Below, piece by piece: positions 33,632 through 41,816 of a stretch of DNA of 64,000 nt (within the stretch, counting starts at the first letter, position 1; every line of letters starts with the position of its first letter). The notes beneath the pieces are model-generated. The model was not told the origin of the DNA and searched no databases. It saw only the letters and a list, made by a program, of their open reading frames with translations. Source of the DNA: Streptomyces sp. NBC_01233 (GTDB lineage Bacteria; Actinomycetota; Actinomycetes; Streptomycetales; Streptomycetaceae); assembly GCF_035989305.1 (NCBI RefSeq), contig NZ_CP108514.1, positions 4,216,501-4,280,500 of the forward strand. The letters are read 5' to 3'. Both the position numbers and the translations under genes were made by a program.

Positions 33632-34231
33632 CTACGCCAGCAGGTCGTCCACCTGCGCCTCTCCCTCCCGGTAGCGCCGGGTGATCTCCGCACTGCAGTC
33701 GTCCACCGTCCACTGAAGCTGCTGCCGGCGCCGCGAGACCTGCTGCTCGTACCGCACCAGCCGCCCCATCCCGTCGTGCAGTTCACCGTCCGTGCGGGCG
33801 CCCAGGTCCGAGAGCTCCACGTCGGCCAGCATCTCCGCCGCCAGCAGCCGGTACTCCTCGCTGTGCGGGGTGCCGAGCGTGACGTGCCGGGCGGAGGCGC
33901 TGCGGCTGGAGGGGGCGTCGGCGAGGATCACCGAGAGCCGGTCCACCACCGGCGCCTCGGGGTCGGTCCGGCGGGCGAGCCCGGGGTCGCTGCGCCGGGC
34001 GAGTTCGGCGCGCAGGATGTCGATGCGGCCCTGGAGCAGTCTGCGCACGTAGCTCAGATCGGCCTCGTCGCGCTGCGCGTCGCGGCGCAGAGCGCGCAGT
34101 TCCGGCAGCCCGAGCGCGGTGGTCGGGGTCGGCGTCCCCTGGGTCTCGGCCGTGCGCTGCGCGGGCGGTCGTACCGCGGCAGCTGCGATGGAAGCGGGTG
34201 ATGCAGGTACGGAGGTACCAGAAGTATTCAT
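33632..34231 (-). CDS. rsiG: RsiG, c-di-GMP-dependent anti-sigma factor of WhiG
   Basis: RsiG holds the sporulation sigma factor WhiG inactive when loaded with a c-di-GMP dimer, and so links the second messenger to spore formation. The 199-aa helical protein carries the diagnostic motif E-x3-S-x2-R-x3-Q-x3-D twice: E56-S60-R63-Q67-D71 (within [16 protein letters not shown]) and E162-S166-R169-Q173-D177 (within [16 protein letters not shown]). The two copies lie on the helices known to clamp c-di-GMP in S. venezuelae RsiG. Residues 1-40 are a disordered Ser/Thr/Pro/Ala head. It is divergent from dtd. The identification rests on both motifs at exact spacing and on the usual chromosomal position. 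Confidence 0.92.
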   Translation of the reverse strand: MNTSGTSVPASPASIAAAAVRPPAQRTAETQGTPTPTTALGLPELRALRRDAQRDEADLSYVRRLLQGRIDILRAELARRSDPGLARRTDPEAPVVDRLSVILADAPSSRSASARHVTLGTPHSEEYRLLAAEMLADVELSDLGARTDGELHDGMGRLVRYEQQVSRRRQQLQWTVDDCSAEITRRYREGEAQVDDLLA

Positions 34232-34367
34232 ACGAACGAGTCCGTCCCCTCGACCGGTGCGGCGCACCCGCACCGCCTGCGTGCATCGTGCCACTCTCCG
34301 TGGCCCCGGTGCAGTCCCACTCCACCCGATCGGCCCCGGACGGGTGCACGGCTGGTACACAGGTGGT

Positions 34368-34793
34368 ATGCGAGCTGTGGTGCAGAGGGTGGACGGCGCG
34401 AGCGTCGTCGTGGGCGGCGAGACCGTGGGCGAGATCGTCGGCGAGGGACTGTGCGTGCTGGTGGGGGTGACGCACGACGACACGCCGGAGAAAGCGGCGG
34501 TGCTGGCCCGCAAGCTGTGGTCGGTGCGGATCCTGGAGGCGGAGAAGTCCTGCAGCGACGTGAACGCGCCGCTGCTGGTGATCTCCCAGTTCACGCTCTA
34601 CGGCGACGCCCGCAAGGGCCGCCGCCCCACGTGGAACGCGGCGGCGCCGGGCCCGGTGGCCGAGCCGCTGGTCGACGAGGTCGTGGCGCAGCTGCGCGCG
34701 CTGGGCGCGACGGTGGAGACGGGCCGGTTCGGCGCGGACATGCGGGTCTCGCTGACCAACCACGGCCCGTTCACCATCGTCATCGACGTCTGA
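34368..34793 (+). CDS. dtd: D-aminoacyl-tRNA deacylase
   Basis: DTD removes D-amino acids (and glycine mis-attached to tRNA-Ala) from tRNA, a proofreading step in the cytosol. The 141-aa protein is of normal length and starts [13 protein letters not shown]. It has the two active-site signatures, SQFTLYGD in the middle and the cross-subunit Gly-cisPro loop as NHGPFT near the end. TACACA (34356-34361) lies 6 bp before the ATG at 34368, which indicates leaderless translation and excludes longer upstream starts. It converges on ygfZ with only 4 bp between the stops. Confidence 0.95.
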   Translation: MRAVVQRVDGASVVVGGETVGEIVGEGLCVLVGVTHDDTPEKAAVLARKLWSVRILEAEKSCSDVNAPLLVISQFTLYGDARKGRRPTWNAAAPGPVAEPLVDEVVAQLRALGATVETGRFGADMRVSLTNHGPFTIVIDV

Positions 34794-34797
34794 CCCC

Positions 34798-35766
34798 TCA
34801 CGGGGCCACGACGACCTCCTGTGCGGCGGCCGTCTTCCCGGCCAGCAGCGGGGCGTCGACCGGCACGTTCCGCTTGACCAGCGCGAGCGCGATCGGGCCC
34901 AGCTCGTGGTGGCGGACGGCGGTGGTCACGAAGCCCAGCTGGCGGCCCTCCTCCCCGTCGGCGGCGAGCCGGACCGGGGCGCCGTGCGCCGGGAGCAGCA
35001 CCTCCGAGCCGTCCAGGTGCAGGAAGACCAGGCGGCGCGGGGGCTTGCCCAGGTTGTGGACGCGGGCCACCGTCTCCTGCCCGCGGTAGCAGCCCTTCTG
35101 CAGGTGCACGGCGGTGCCGATCCAGCCCAGCTCGTGCGGGATGGTCCGGTGGTCGGTCTCCAGGCCGAGCCGCGGCCGGTGCGCCTCGACGCGCAGGGCC
35201 TCGTAGGCGAGGAGGCCCGCGGCCGGGCCGTGCGAGGCGGCGAAGGACTCCAGCTCGGCGCGGGGCAGGAAGACGTCGCGGCCGTGCGCGGTCTCCCGTA
35301 CGACGTGCTCCTTGGCGACCTCGGCGATGGAGCCGGCCGGCAGGTGCACGACCGCGTACTCCTCGGTGCGGTCGGCGACTTCGACGCGGTAGAAGAACTT
35401 CATGGACTCCAGATAGGCGATCAGCTCGCCCTGGGTGCCCGGCTCCACGTGCGCCCACGTGGTCTCGCCGTCGTCGACGAGGTAGAGCGCGTGCTCGATG
35501 TGGCCGTTCGCGGAGAGGATCAGCGCCTCGGTGGCCTGCCCGGCCGGCAGCCCGGTCACGTGCTGGGTGAGCAGCAGGTGCAGCCAGCTCAGCCGCTCCG
35601 GCCCGGTGACGGTGACGACCCCGCGGTGCGAGAGGTCGACGAAGCCGCGCCCGTCCGCGAGGGAGCGCTGTTCGCCGTACAGCTCGCCGTAGTGGGCGGC
35701 GACGCCCTCGTCGCGGCCTTCGGCCTGCACGGCGCCGGGGAGATGGAGCAAGGGGCTGCTGGTCAT
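34798..35766 (-). CDS. ygfZ: Folate-binding protein YgfZ/GcvT family
   Basis: A tetrahydrofolate-dependent protein that helps assemble or repair certain iron-sulfur enzymes. The 322-aa protein has the GcvT-like fold with the family signature LQKGCYRGQETVAR (K-G-C-Y-x-G-Q-E, with the functional Cys) at about residues 215-228. TACGCT (35774-35779) stands 7 bp before the ATG, so the transcript is probably leaderless. It lies upstream of nothing on its strand before dtd, and follows the Fur-type regulator gene. Confidence 0.92.
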   Translation of the reverse strand: MTSSPLLHLPGAVQAEGRDEGVAAHYGELYGEQRSLADGRGFVDLSHRGVVTVTGPERLSWLHLLLTQHVTGLPAGQATEALILSANGHIEHALYLVDDGETTWAHVEPGTQGELIAYLESMKFFYRVEVADRTEEYAVVHLPAGSIAEVAKEHVVRETAHGRDVFLPRAELESFAASHGPAAGLLAYEALRVEAHRPRLGLETDHRTIPHELGWIGTAVHLQKGCYRGQETVARVHNLGKPPRRLVFLHLDGSEVLLPAHGAPVRLAADGEEGRQLGFVTTAVRHHELGPIALALVKRNVPVDAPLLAGKTAAAQEVVVAP

Positions 35767-35787
35767 GGGACCAAGCGTACGACCCGG

Positions 35788-36252
35788 CTACGCCTGGGCG
35801 GCACGCTGCCGGGCGGCGCACTTCTTGCACAGGCCGAAGATCGCGAAGTGCTTCATGTCGGTCTCGAAACCGAAGGTGGCACGGAGCTTGGCCGTGAACT
35901 CGGCGGCGATGTCCACGTCCGCCTCGATGACGTCGCCGCAGTCGCGGCAGACCAGGTGGATGTGGTGGTGCCGGTCGGCGAGGTGGTAGGTGGGGGCCCC
36001 GTGCCCGAGGTGGGCGTGCGAGACCAGCTTGAGCTCCTCCAGGAGCTCCAGGGTCCGGTAGACCGTGGAGATGTTGACCCCGGAGGCGGTCTTGCGCACC
36101 TCCACGAGGATCTCGTCCGGGGTCGCGTGCTCCAGCGCGTCGACCGCTTCCAGCACGAGCTGGCGCTGCGGTGTCAGCCGGTATCCGCGCTGCCGCAGGT
36201 CGCTCTTCCAGTCAAGGCCTGGGGTTCCATCGGTGCTCTCGGTGCTCACCAC
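35788..36252 (-). CDS. nur: Fur-family regulator, Nur type (nickel uptake regulator)
   Basis: Nur is the nickel-responsive Fur paralogue of Streptomyces that represses nickel transport and the Fe superoxide dismutase gene. The 154-aa protein has the winged helix RQRGYRLTPQRQLVLEAVDA, then NISTVYRTLELLEEL. The metal site HHHIHLVCRDCGDVIE and a second C-x-x-C pair near the end (GLCKKCAARQ) are present. The His-rich site and overall sequence agree with S. coelicolor Nur rather than with Zur or FurA. TACACT (36259-36264) lies 6 bp before the GTG at 36252, so translation is probably leaderless. Confidence 0.87.
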   Translation of the reverse strand: MVSTESTDGTPGLDWKSDLRQRGYRLTPQRQLVLEAVDALEHATPDEILVEVRKTASGVNISTVYRTLELLEELKLVSHAHLGHGAPTYHLADRHHHIHLVCRDCGDVIEADVDIAAEFTAKLRATFGFETDMKHFAIFGLCKKCAARQRAAQA

Positions 36253-36272
36253 TCCGCCAGTGTATGTGTGCG

Positions 36273-36304
36273 AAGGGGACCGCGGGCGAGCCCGCGGTCC
36301 CCTT
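36273..36304 (-). terminator. Terminator between the nitrobindin and nur genes
   Basis: AAGGGGACCGCGGGC (36273-36287) pairs completely with GCCCGCGGTCCCCTT (36290-36304). It lies 27 bp beyond the stop of the leftward nitrobindin gene and just upstream of the nur -10 box. Confidence 0.85.
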
Positions 36305-36330
36305 TCGTGCACAGCCTGTGGACGCTGCGC

Positions 36331-36903
36331 TCAGCGGAAGAAGGCGATGCCGTCGTCCGGCATGTCGGGGAGGTTGCGCGCCATCTCGGCGACCTCCTCG
36401 GGCGTGACGACCTTCTTCAGCTGGGCCGACATGTACGGACGCAGCTCGACGTGGGGGGTGGCCTTCTCGCCGACCCACATGAGGTCGCTCTTCACGTAGC
36501 CGTAGAGCCGCTTGCCGCCGCTGTACGGGCCGGAGGCCGCGGTGCGGGCGACCGCGTCGGTGACGAGGTCGATCTGCGGCTTCTGGTCGGCGAGCTCGCC
36601 GTACCAGATCTCGACGACGCCCTGGTCGCGGACCATGACGATCTCGACCTTGCGGTCCTTGTCGATGCGCCAGTAACCGGACTCGGACTCCAGCGGCCGC
36701 ACCTTGTTGCCCTCGGCGTCGAGGACCCAGGTGTGGGAGGTGTACTCCAGGAAGTCCCGGCCGTCGTGGCTGAAGACGACCTCCTGGCCGAAGTTGCACT
36801 TCTCCTCACCGGGGAAGTCGAAGACTCCCGCACCCTCCCAGTTGCCGAGGAGGAAGGCGAGGGGGACGAGGCCCGGGTTCAGGTCGGACGGGATCTGGAT
36901 CAT
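36331..36903 (-). CDS. Nitrobindin-like heme-binding beta-barrel protein (FABP family)
   Basis: A 190-aa soluble protein forming a lipocalin-like beta barrel. The family signature GxWxGxG is present as LLGNWEGAGVF (about residues 18-28). Actinobacterial nitrobindins bind heme and isomerise peroxynitrite to nitrate; the proximal His lies in the C-terminal part of the barrel in that family. The position next to a metal regulator is conserved in Streptomyces. The start at 36903 (MIQIPSDLNPG) lacks a strong ribosome site but agrees with the family N-terminus. Confidence 0.82.
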   Translation of the reverse strand: MIQIPSDLNPGLVPLAFLLGNWEGAGVFDFPGEEKCNFGQEVVFSHDGRDFLEYTSHTWVLDAEGNKVRPLESESGYWRIDKDRKVEIVMVRDQGVVEIWYGELADQKPQIDLVTDAVARTAASGPYSGGKRLYGYVKSDLMWVGEKATPHVELRPYMSAQLKKVVTPEEVAEMARNLPDMPDDGIAFFR

Positions 36904-36961
36904 GAATGGCTGCTCAGGCGATCTGTGGGAGGGGTTCCGGGGCGGTCTGCCGAGCCGATGC

Positions 36962-37063
36962 TCAGCGCTGACCCTGGTACAGCTTCTTGACGGCCAGGCC
37001 GGTGAAGGCCATGACGCCGACGCAGACCAGGATCAGCAGGGAGGTGAAGACTGCCTCAAGCAC
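36962..37063 (-). CDS. 33-aa single-pass membrane protein
   Basis: A very short gene with an AGGAG site five bases before the GTG at 37063. It encodes MLEAVFTSLLILVCVGVMAF, then TGLAVKKLYQGQR. One hydrophobic helix spans residues 4-24 and a basic tail follows. The good ribosome site and the clean membrane-protein composition argue that it is real. Its location between the nitrobindin gene and the membrane operon on the same strand suggests separate expression. Function unknown. Confidence 0.65.
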   Translation of the reverse strand: MLEAVFTSLLILVCVGVMAFTGLAVKKLYQGQR

Positions 37064-37209
37064 GGGGTGCTCCTCGGAATCGTTTCGGGGGCGGTACGGG
37101 GCCGGTCCCCAAGCCTACTGGCCCGGGGACCGGCGCACGGTGTGAGGTGGGCCGTACCGGTCGCCACGGCGGTCGGCCGGGGCCGGGCCCCGGGGTCCGG
37201 CCCCGGCGG

Positions 37210-38109
37210 TCAGCTCAGGAGCTGGCCCTGCAGCAGCACGGTCTGGTGGAAGGGGACGGGGGCCACCTCGCCCTTGCGGGTCTGGACGACCATGCCCAGG
37301 ACGTCACCCGCCTGGAGGCAGCCGAGCTTGGTCTGCTCGTCGCCGAGGACAGGCGGGACCTCCTGGTACACGGTGACCTCGCGCTCGCCGATCACGCCCG
37401 ACCCCGGGAATCCCATCGGGAGGCTGCTGGCCTGCGTGTTCTTGGCCTTGTTCCAGACGTCGTCCAGGTCCAGGGCCGAGACGCCGTCCAGCGGCGCGTT
37501 GAACGTGCAGCCCTTGAAGGCGTCCACGAAGCCCGACGCGTGGAAGCGCAGCAGGTACACGTGGGTACGCGTGCCGTCCGCCATGGTCCAGCCGCGGCCG
37601 GTGATCTGGCGCAGCCCGTCCCATTCGAGCTGCTGCTTCAGCTTCTCGCGGGCCTCGGGGGTGTACTCCTCCAGGAAGGCGTCGACCGACACCGCCCCGC
37701 CCTTGTCCACCTTGAACGCGTCGTCGGTCCTCGCTCCCTCGGGGGCGGGCAGGAGCAGGCCGGAGAGCACCGCGTAGTGCGTCTCGTCCTTGTTGTCCGG
37801 GCCCTGGACCAGGGGGGCGCCCGCGGGCAGCGCGGGCCTGGAGAGCGCCGGGAACGTCCAGCGGCCGTCGCTCTCGGTGGACAGGCCGGGGATGTCGGTG
37901 CGCGCGGGCCGGGTGATCCCGTACGCGACGCCCGCGCCGACGACGGCGAAGACGGCGACGGCGGCGGTCCAGCGCAGGGCGGCGAACAGCCGGCGCCGGT
38001 CCTTGGGCGGGGTCTCCGGTGCCGCCCAGGGGCCGGGCGCCGGCGCGTCCTCGACCGCCGCCCCGGCCGCGGCCGCGGGGGTCGCGTCGATGGTGTTCTG
38101 CTCGCTCAC
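37210..38109 (-). CDS. Membrane-anchored extracytoplasmic protein, third gene of a coupled operon
   Basis: A 299-aa protein with a short Ala/Pro-rich cytoplasmic head (1-45), one membrane helix (LRWTAAVAVFAVVGAGVAYG) and an external domain of about 230 residues with two Cys (KGCTFN and LGCLQAG). I recognise no family. Its layout and stretches such as the LRFHASGFVDAFKG region parallel the two genes upstream, so the three look like distant paralogues. The start overlaps the previous stop in GTGA-type coupling (38106-38109), meaning that the three proteins are probably made together, perhaps as a complex. Confidence 0.75.
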   Translation of the reverse strand: MSEQNTIDATPAAAAGAAVEDAPAPGPWAAPETPPKDRRRLFAALRWTAAVAVFAVVGAGVAYGITRPARTDIPGLSTESDGRWTFPALSRPALPAGAPLVQGPDNKDETHYAVLSGLLLPAPEGARTDDAFKVDKGGAVSVDAFLEEYTPEAREKLKQQLEWDGLRQITGRGWTMADGTRTHVYLLRFHASGFVDAFKGCTFNAPLDGVSALDLDDVWNKAKNTQASSLPMGFPGSGVIGEREVTVYQEVPPVLGDEQTKLGCLQAGDVLGMVVQTRKGEVAPVPFHQTVLLQGQLLS

Positions 38110-39098
38110 GCGGACTCTCCGGGGGACTTGAGGTGGTTCAGCTGTTCCTTGAACAGGGCCGCTGCGTCATTGGGCAGGAAGTCCCCGGACCCGTACACCC
38201 GGAAGCTCACCATCACGTCGCCCTGGACGGCCAGGCAGTCGAGGGCGTCGATCTTCTCGTCCTTCTCCCGGACGAGGGGGCTCAGCATGCACTTGGCGTC
38301 CGGGAAGCCGTCCACCTTGGGCGCCTTCCCGTCGGCGTCGACGAGCGAGATGATCTTCTTGGCGAACTCGCCGAACTGGGCGAGCTGCTGGGGATCCGCC
38401 TGCATGAGCTGGATCTCGACCACCGACGCACCGGCGCCGTGGCGCGTGGCGTAGCTGCGCCCGGCCACCCCGTTGAGTTTCAGGCCGGCGAGGGCCTTGT
38501 CGCGCTCCGCGCGCTCGTCGCCGGAGAGACCCGTGCGGTCCTCCTTGGCGATCTGCAGCGCCCGCTCGCCCGAGATGAAGTAGTTGTTGCCCTCGGCGTC
38601 GATGTCGGGGCCGAGCCAGTAGTTCTTGGGGACCGGCAGCAGCTTGCCCTGGAGTTCGTTGGCCGGTACGGACGGCGCCTCGCCCGGCTCGGCGATGGGT
38701 GCGTCCGCGGCCAGCCAGTAGCGCGTGGGCGCGGTCCGGTCGGCATCGCCGAGTGCGGCCGCGGCCCACAGGCCGCCGCCCGCGAGGACGACGGCGCCCA
38801 CGGCGGCCGCCACCAGCCGGACGGTCCTGCGGTTCGCCTTGCGCGCGGGCGCGGCCTCCTGGAGGGGCGCGGGCACGACGGCCGGGGCCACGGCGGGCAC
38901 GGGCGCGACGGCCTCAGGCGCGGCGGCCGGGGCCACGGCGGGCTCGGGCGCGACCGGCTCCGGCGCCACGGCCTCGGGCACCACGGCCTCGGGCACGACC
39001 GGCTGCGGCGCGTCGGGCTCCGGTGCCACGGCCTCGGGCACGGCCGGCTCGGGCGTGCCGTCCTCGACAGGGCCGGTCACGTTCTGCCGCTCGCTCAC
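38106..39098 (-). CDS. Membrane-anchored extracytoplasmic protein, second gene of a coupled operon
   Basis: A 330-aa protein. Residues 1-90 are a Pro/Ala/Glu/Val-rich repeat region (VAPEP, VVPEA, AVAPA). One membrane helix follows (VRLVAAAVGAVVLAGGGLWAAAAL), then an external domain with two Cys (DAKCMLSP and LDCLAVQ). Nothing matches a named family in my memory. The GTG start overlaps the stop of the preceding gene by 4 bp and its own stop overlaps the next start, so translation is coupled at both ends. The Pro-rich head may form a rod or a binding site for partner proteins inside the cell. Confidence 0.75.
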   Translation of the reverse strand: MSERQNVTGPVEDGTPEPAVPEAVAPEPDAPQPVVPEAVVPEAVAPEPVAPEPAVAPAAAPEAVAPVPAVAPAVVPAPLQEAAPARKANRRTVRLVAAAVGAVVLAGGGLWAAAALGDADRTAPTRYWLAADAPIAEPGEAPSVPANELQGKLLPVPKNYWLGPDIDAEGNNYFISGERALQIAKEDRTGLSGDERAERDKALAGLKLNGVAGRSYATRHGAGASVVEIQLMQADPQQLAQFGEFAKKIISLVDADGKAPKVDGFPDAKCMLSPLVREKDEKIDALDCLAVQGDVMVSFRVYGSGDFLPNDAAALFKEQLNHLKSPGESA

Positions 39099-39940
39099 AG
39101 CCGCTCCATCTGTCGCTTGGCCAGCTCGGCGACGACGTTCTCGTCGACCTTGCCGCGGTTGTTCGTGTACTGGAGGTGCATGACGATGTCGCCGCGGCGG
39201 ACGATCGCGGTGCCCCTGCGGAGCGGGTGGTAGCCGGGCTTCTCGTCGGCTTCGGAGTCGATCCACAGCTGGCCGAAGTCCTCGGGAACGCCCGGAACCT
39301 CCCGGCCGCTGTTGCCCGCGAACTTCTTCGTCGGCATGTAGCGGTTCACGCCCGACTGGAAGCCCTCGGCCCCACTGCGGTTCTGGAACTGGAGCAGGGT
39401 GATCTCGACGAAGTCCCGGTCGTCCACGGACCAGTGGACGGCGGCGATCCGCCTGACGTCGTCGGCGATGAGGCCGCCGACCCCACCGGACGGATCCTCG
39501 AAGTGGTCGATGGAGAACTCGTCCGGGGACTGCAGGCCCGAGAAGACGTTCTGGGCGCCGCCGGGGACCTCCACCAGCTTCTTGACGAGGTCCTCGTCCG
39601 CCTTGTGCCAGCGGTTCGCGTTGATCGAGCGCAGGGTCGTCGTGTCATTGACCGCCAGCGGCTTCGGGCCCTTCACGTCCTGCTGGGCCAGCGGCACCAG
39701 GGGCGTGGGCTCGCGGTGGTACTGGACGGCATAGCCGGTGACCGTCCCGGCGAGCACGCCGAGCACGGCCGCGCCCGCGATCAGGATCGTCATACGGCCC
39801 CGGCGGGGCCGCAGGGCCGGAGCGACCGGTGCACCCGGTGCACCCGGGGCGTCCGGGGATTCCGGAGCATCCGGAACGTGCGGATCTGCCCCGACCTCCC
39901 CCGCATTCCGCTGCTCAGGGGTGGTCTGTTCGTGTTCCAA
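39095..39940 (-). CDS. Membrane-anchored extracytoplasmic protein, first gene of a coupled operon
   Basis: A 281-aa protein from the TTG at 39940, which has GGGGGA five to eight bases upstream; a GTG at 39967 would add nine residues. It has a Pro/Ala/Asp-rich cytoplasmic head, a membrane helix (MTILIAGAAVLGVLAGTVTGYA) and an external domain of about 200 residues without Cys. The external part of each operon member contains a motif-like sequence about an aligned aromatic/acidic strand (here DDRDFVEITLLQFQN), which suggests one fold. Function unknown; the shared design suggests a membrane complex. Confidence 0.72.
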   Translation of the reverse strand: MEHEQTTPEQRNAGEVGADPHVPDAPESPDAPGAPGAPVAPALRPRRGRMTILIAGAAVLGVLAGTVTGYAVQYHREPTPLVPLAQQDVKGPKPLAVNDTTTLRSINANRWHKADEDLVKKLVEVPGGAQNVFSGLQSPDEFSIDHFEDPSGGVGGLIADDVRRIAAVHWSVDDRDFVEITLLQFQNRSGAEGFQSGVNRYMPTKKFAGNSGREVPGVPEDFGQLWIDSEADEKPGYHPLRRGTAIVRRGDIVMHLQYTNNRGKVDENVVAELAKRQMERL

Positions 39941-40054
39941 GAGGGTCCCCCACAGGACTGGAGGCACAGGTCGAATACCCGTGCGTAACCCATGACCAGA
40001 CCGGGAGGGGCGCAGTTGTATGACTGCTGATCACGTTCTTGTCTCGCGGCCGCC

Positions 40055-40318
40055 TCAGTCCTCGTGGCGCCGCTTTCCGTCCAGTTCGTCCCACCACTCG
40101 TCGGACTTCGGATCGCCCGAGGGGTCGTCCCACCACCGGTCGTCCGGGCCGCGCCGGTTGGCGACCATCGCGGCCACCGGCGGGATGACCATGGCGACCA
40201 CGCACAGCGCCACCGCGGCCTCGACCGACAGCAGGCGCACCCAGGTCCAGGCGGAGACGAAGAGGACCAGGCATCCGCCCATGAGCAGGAAATAGGCGCG
40301 TCGGCGCCGGGCGTACAT
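40055..40318 (-). CDS. DUF3099 small membrane protein
   Basis: An 87-aa protein with two membrane helices (AYFLLMGGCLVLFVSAWTWV and VEAAVALCVVAMVIPPVAAMVA). Its cytoplasmic tail is acidic and Trp-rich (DDRWWDDPSGDPKSDEWWDEL). This is the DUF3099 layout, an actinobacterial family of unknown function. TACGCT (40325-40330) lies 6 bp before the ATG, so the mRNA is probably leaderless. Confidence 0.82.
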   Translation of the reverse strand: MYARRRRAYFLLMGGCLVLFVSAWTWVRLLSVEAAVALCVVAMVIPPVAAMVANRRGPDDRWWDDPSGDPKSDEWWDELDGKRRHED

Positions 40319-40367
40319 GACTCCAGCGTAGAGCGGCCGCCCGCGGACACAAGGCGGACGGCACGAA

Positions 40368-40413
40368 GGGCCGCACCCCGTCCAGTGGCGTCCAACCCCC
40401 TGGGGTGCGGCCC
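40368..40413 (-). terminator. Terminator after the DUF1416 gene
   Basis: GGGCCGCACCCC (40368-40379) pairs with GGGGTGCGGCCC (40402-40413) over a 22-nt loop. It ends the leftward rhodanese-DUF1416 transcript. Confidence 0.8.
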
Positions 40414-40449
40414 TCCGGCCGATCTATCGAGCGATCACAGGTGCGGTGC

Positions 40450-40740
40450 TCAGACCGCGATCGCCACGTCCGTCACGCCGCCGGCCTCGGCGACCACGAC
40501 GGCACGGTCCGCCTGGGCACCCGGGACGAGCGCCCGCAGCGTCCAGGTGCCGGGAGCCGCGTAGAAGCGGAACTGGCCGGTCGCCGAGGTCGGGACCTCG
40601 GCGGTGAACTCGCCGCCGCCGTCCAGCAGCCGCACGTAACCGCTGATGGGCTCGCCGCCCTTGGTCACCTGGCCCTGGATCGCGGTCTCACCGGGCTTGA
40701 GCGTCGCGAGGTCGGGCCCGCCGATCTGTGCTCCACACAT
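40450..40740 (-). CDS. DUF1416 protein (SseC-like)
   Basis: A 96-aa protein that begins MCGAQIGGPD and folds as a small beta sandwich like transthyretin or carboxypeptidase regulatory domains (VTKGGEPISGYVRLLDGGGEF). It is the homologue of mycobacterial SseC, always found directly after the thiosulfate sulfurtransferase gene CysA2. The rhodanese gene ends 53 bp upstream on the same strand and both share a terminator, so they form one operon. A role in sulfur transfer, for example sulfation of a cofactor, is proposed for this pair but not proven. Confidence 0.88.
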   Translation of the reverse strand: MCGAQIGGPDLATLKPGETAIQGQVTKGGEPISGYVRLLDGGGEFTAEVPTSATGQFRFYAAPGTWTLRALVPGAQADRAVVVAEAGGVTDVAIAV

Positions 40741-40793
40741 GTTCTCTGTCCTGTCCTAGAGAGGTCGTACTACGGGGCGTCGCGTGCCCGGGA

Positions 40794-41639
40794 TTACTTG
40801 TTGGGGCCGAGCTCGATCGGAACGCCGACGAGCGAGCCGTACTCGGTCCAGGAGCCGTCGTAGTTCTTGACGTTGGTCTGGCCCAGGATCTGGTGCAGCA
40901 CGAGCCACGTGAGCGCGGAGCGCTCACCGATGCGGCAGTAGGCGATGGTGTCCTTCGACAGGTCGACGCCCTCGGCCTCGTAGAGGGCCTTGAGCTCCTC
41001 GTCGGACTTGAAGGTGCCGTCGTCGTTGGCGTTCTTCGACCACGGGATGTTGCGGGCGCTCGGCACGTGGCCGGGGCGCTGCGACTGCTCCTGCGGGAGG
41101 TGTGCCGGGGCGAGCAGCTTGCCCGAGAACTCGTCGGGCGAGCGGACGTCGACCAGGTTCAGGTTGCCGATCGCGGCCACGACGTCGTCGCGGTGGGCGC
41201 GGATGGAGGTGTCCTGGGCCTTGGCCTTGTACTCGGTGGCCGGGCGGTTCGGGACGTCCTTGCCGTCGACCAGGTCGCGGGAGTCGAGCTCCCACTTCTT
41301 GCGGCCGCCGTCGAGGAGCTTCACGTCCTGGTGGCCGTAGAGCTTGAAGTACCAGAAGGCGTAGGACGCGAACCAGTTGTTGTTGCCGCCGTAGAGGACG
41401 ACGGTGTCGTCGTTGGAGATGCCCTTGGCGGAGAGGAGCTTCTCGAAGCCCTCCTGGTCCACGAAGTCACGGCGGACCGGGTCCTGGAGGTCCTGCTTCC
41501 AGTCGATCCGGACGGCGTTCTTGATGTGGTTCTTGTCGTAGGCGGACGTGTCCTCGTCCACCTCGACGACGACGACGTTCGCGTCGTTCAGGTGGGCCTC
41601 GACCCAGTCGGCGTCTACGAGGACGTCGCTGCGGCTCAT
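40794..41639 (-). CDS. Thiosulfate sulfurtransferase (two-domain rhodanese)
   Basis: Moves a sulfane sulfur from thiosulfate to an acceptor such as cyanide or a thiol. The 281-aa protein has two rhodanese domains. The first (about 1-125) is inactive and the second carries the active-site loop CRIGERSALTWLVL with Cys235. A good GGAGGAGAAC site precedes the ATG. It corresponds to mycobacterial CysA2/SseA-type enzymes and is followed by the DUF1416 gene. A short Cys-containing leader peptide gene lies 178 bp upstream on the same strand, pointing to regulation by cysteine supply. Confidence 0.93.
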   Translation of the reverse strand: MSRSDVLVDADWVEAHLNDANVVVVEVDEDTSAYDKNHIKNAVRIDWKQDLQDPVRRDFVDQEGFEKLLSAKGISNDDTVVLYGGNNNWFASYAFWYFKLYGHQDVKLLDGGRKKWELDSRDLVDGKDVPNRPATEYKAKAQDTSIRAHRDDVVAAIGNLNLVDVRSPDEFSGKLLAPAHLPQEQSQRPGHVPSARNIPWSKNANDDGTFKSDEELKALYEAEGVDLSKDTIAYCRIGERSALTWLVLHQILGQTNVKNYDGSWTEYGSLVGVPIELGPNK

Positions 41640-41816
41640 GATGTTCTCCTCCGGGGCAGTGTGCGGCGGGGCGGTGCGGGGTGACGCGTGCTGCGTGCCT
41701 GCGGGTGCGCTCCGGGTCCTGCGCGGGGAGGCGTCAGGTGATCAGGAGGCGGGTGCGGTCACGCGGGAAGGGCCGTAGGGCCGTCGTCCGGCTGATGGAG
41801 CGGATGCGCTCACAGG

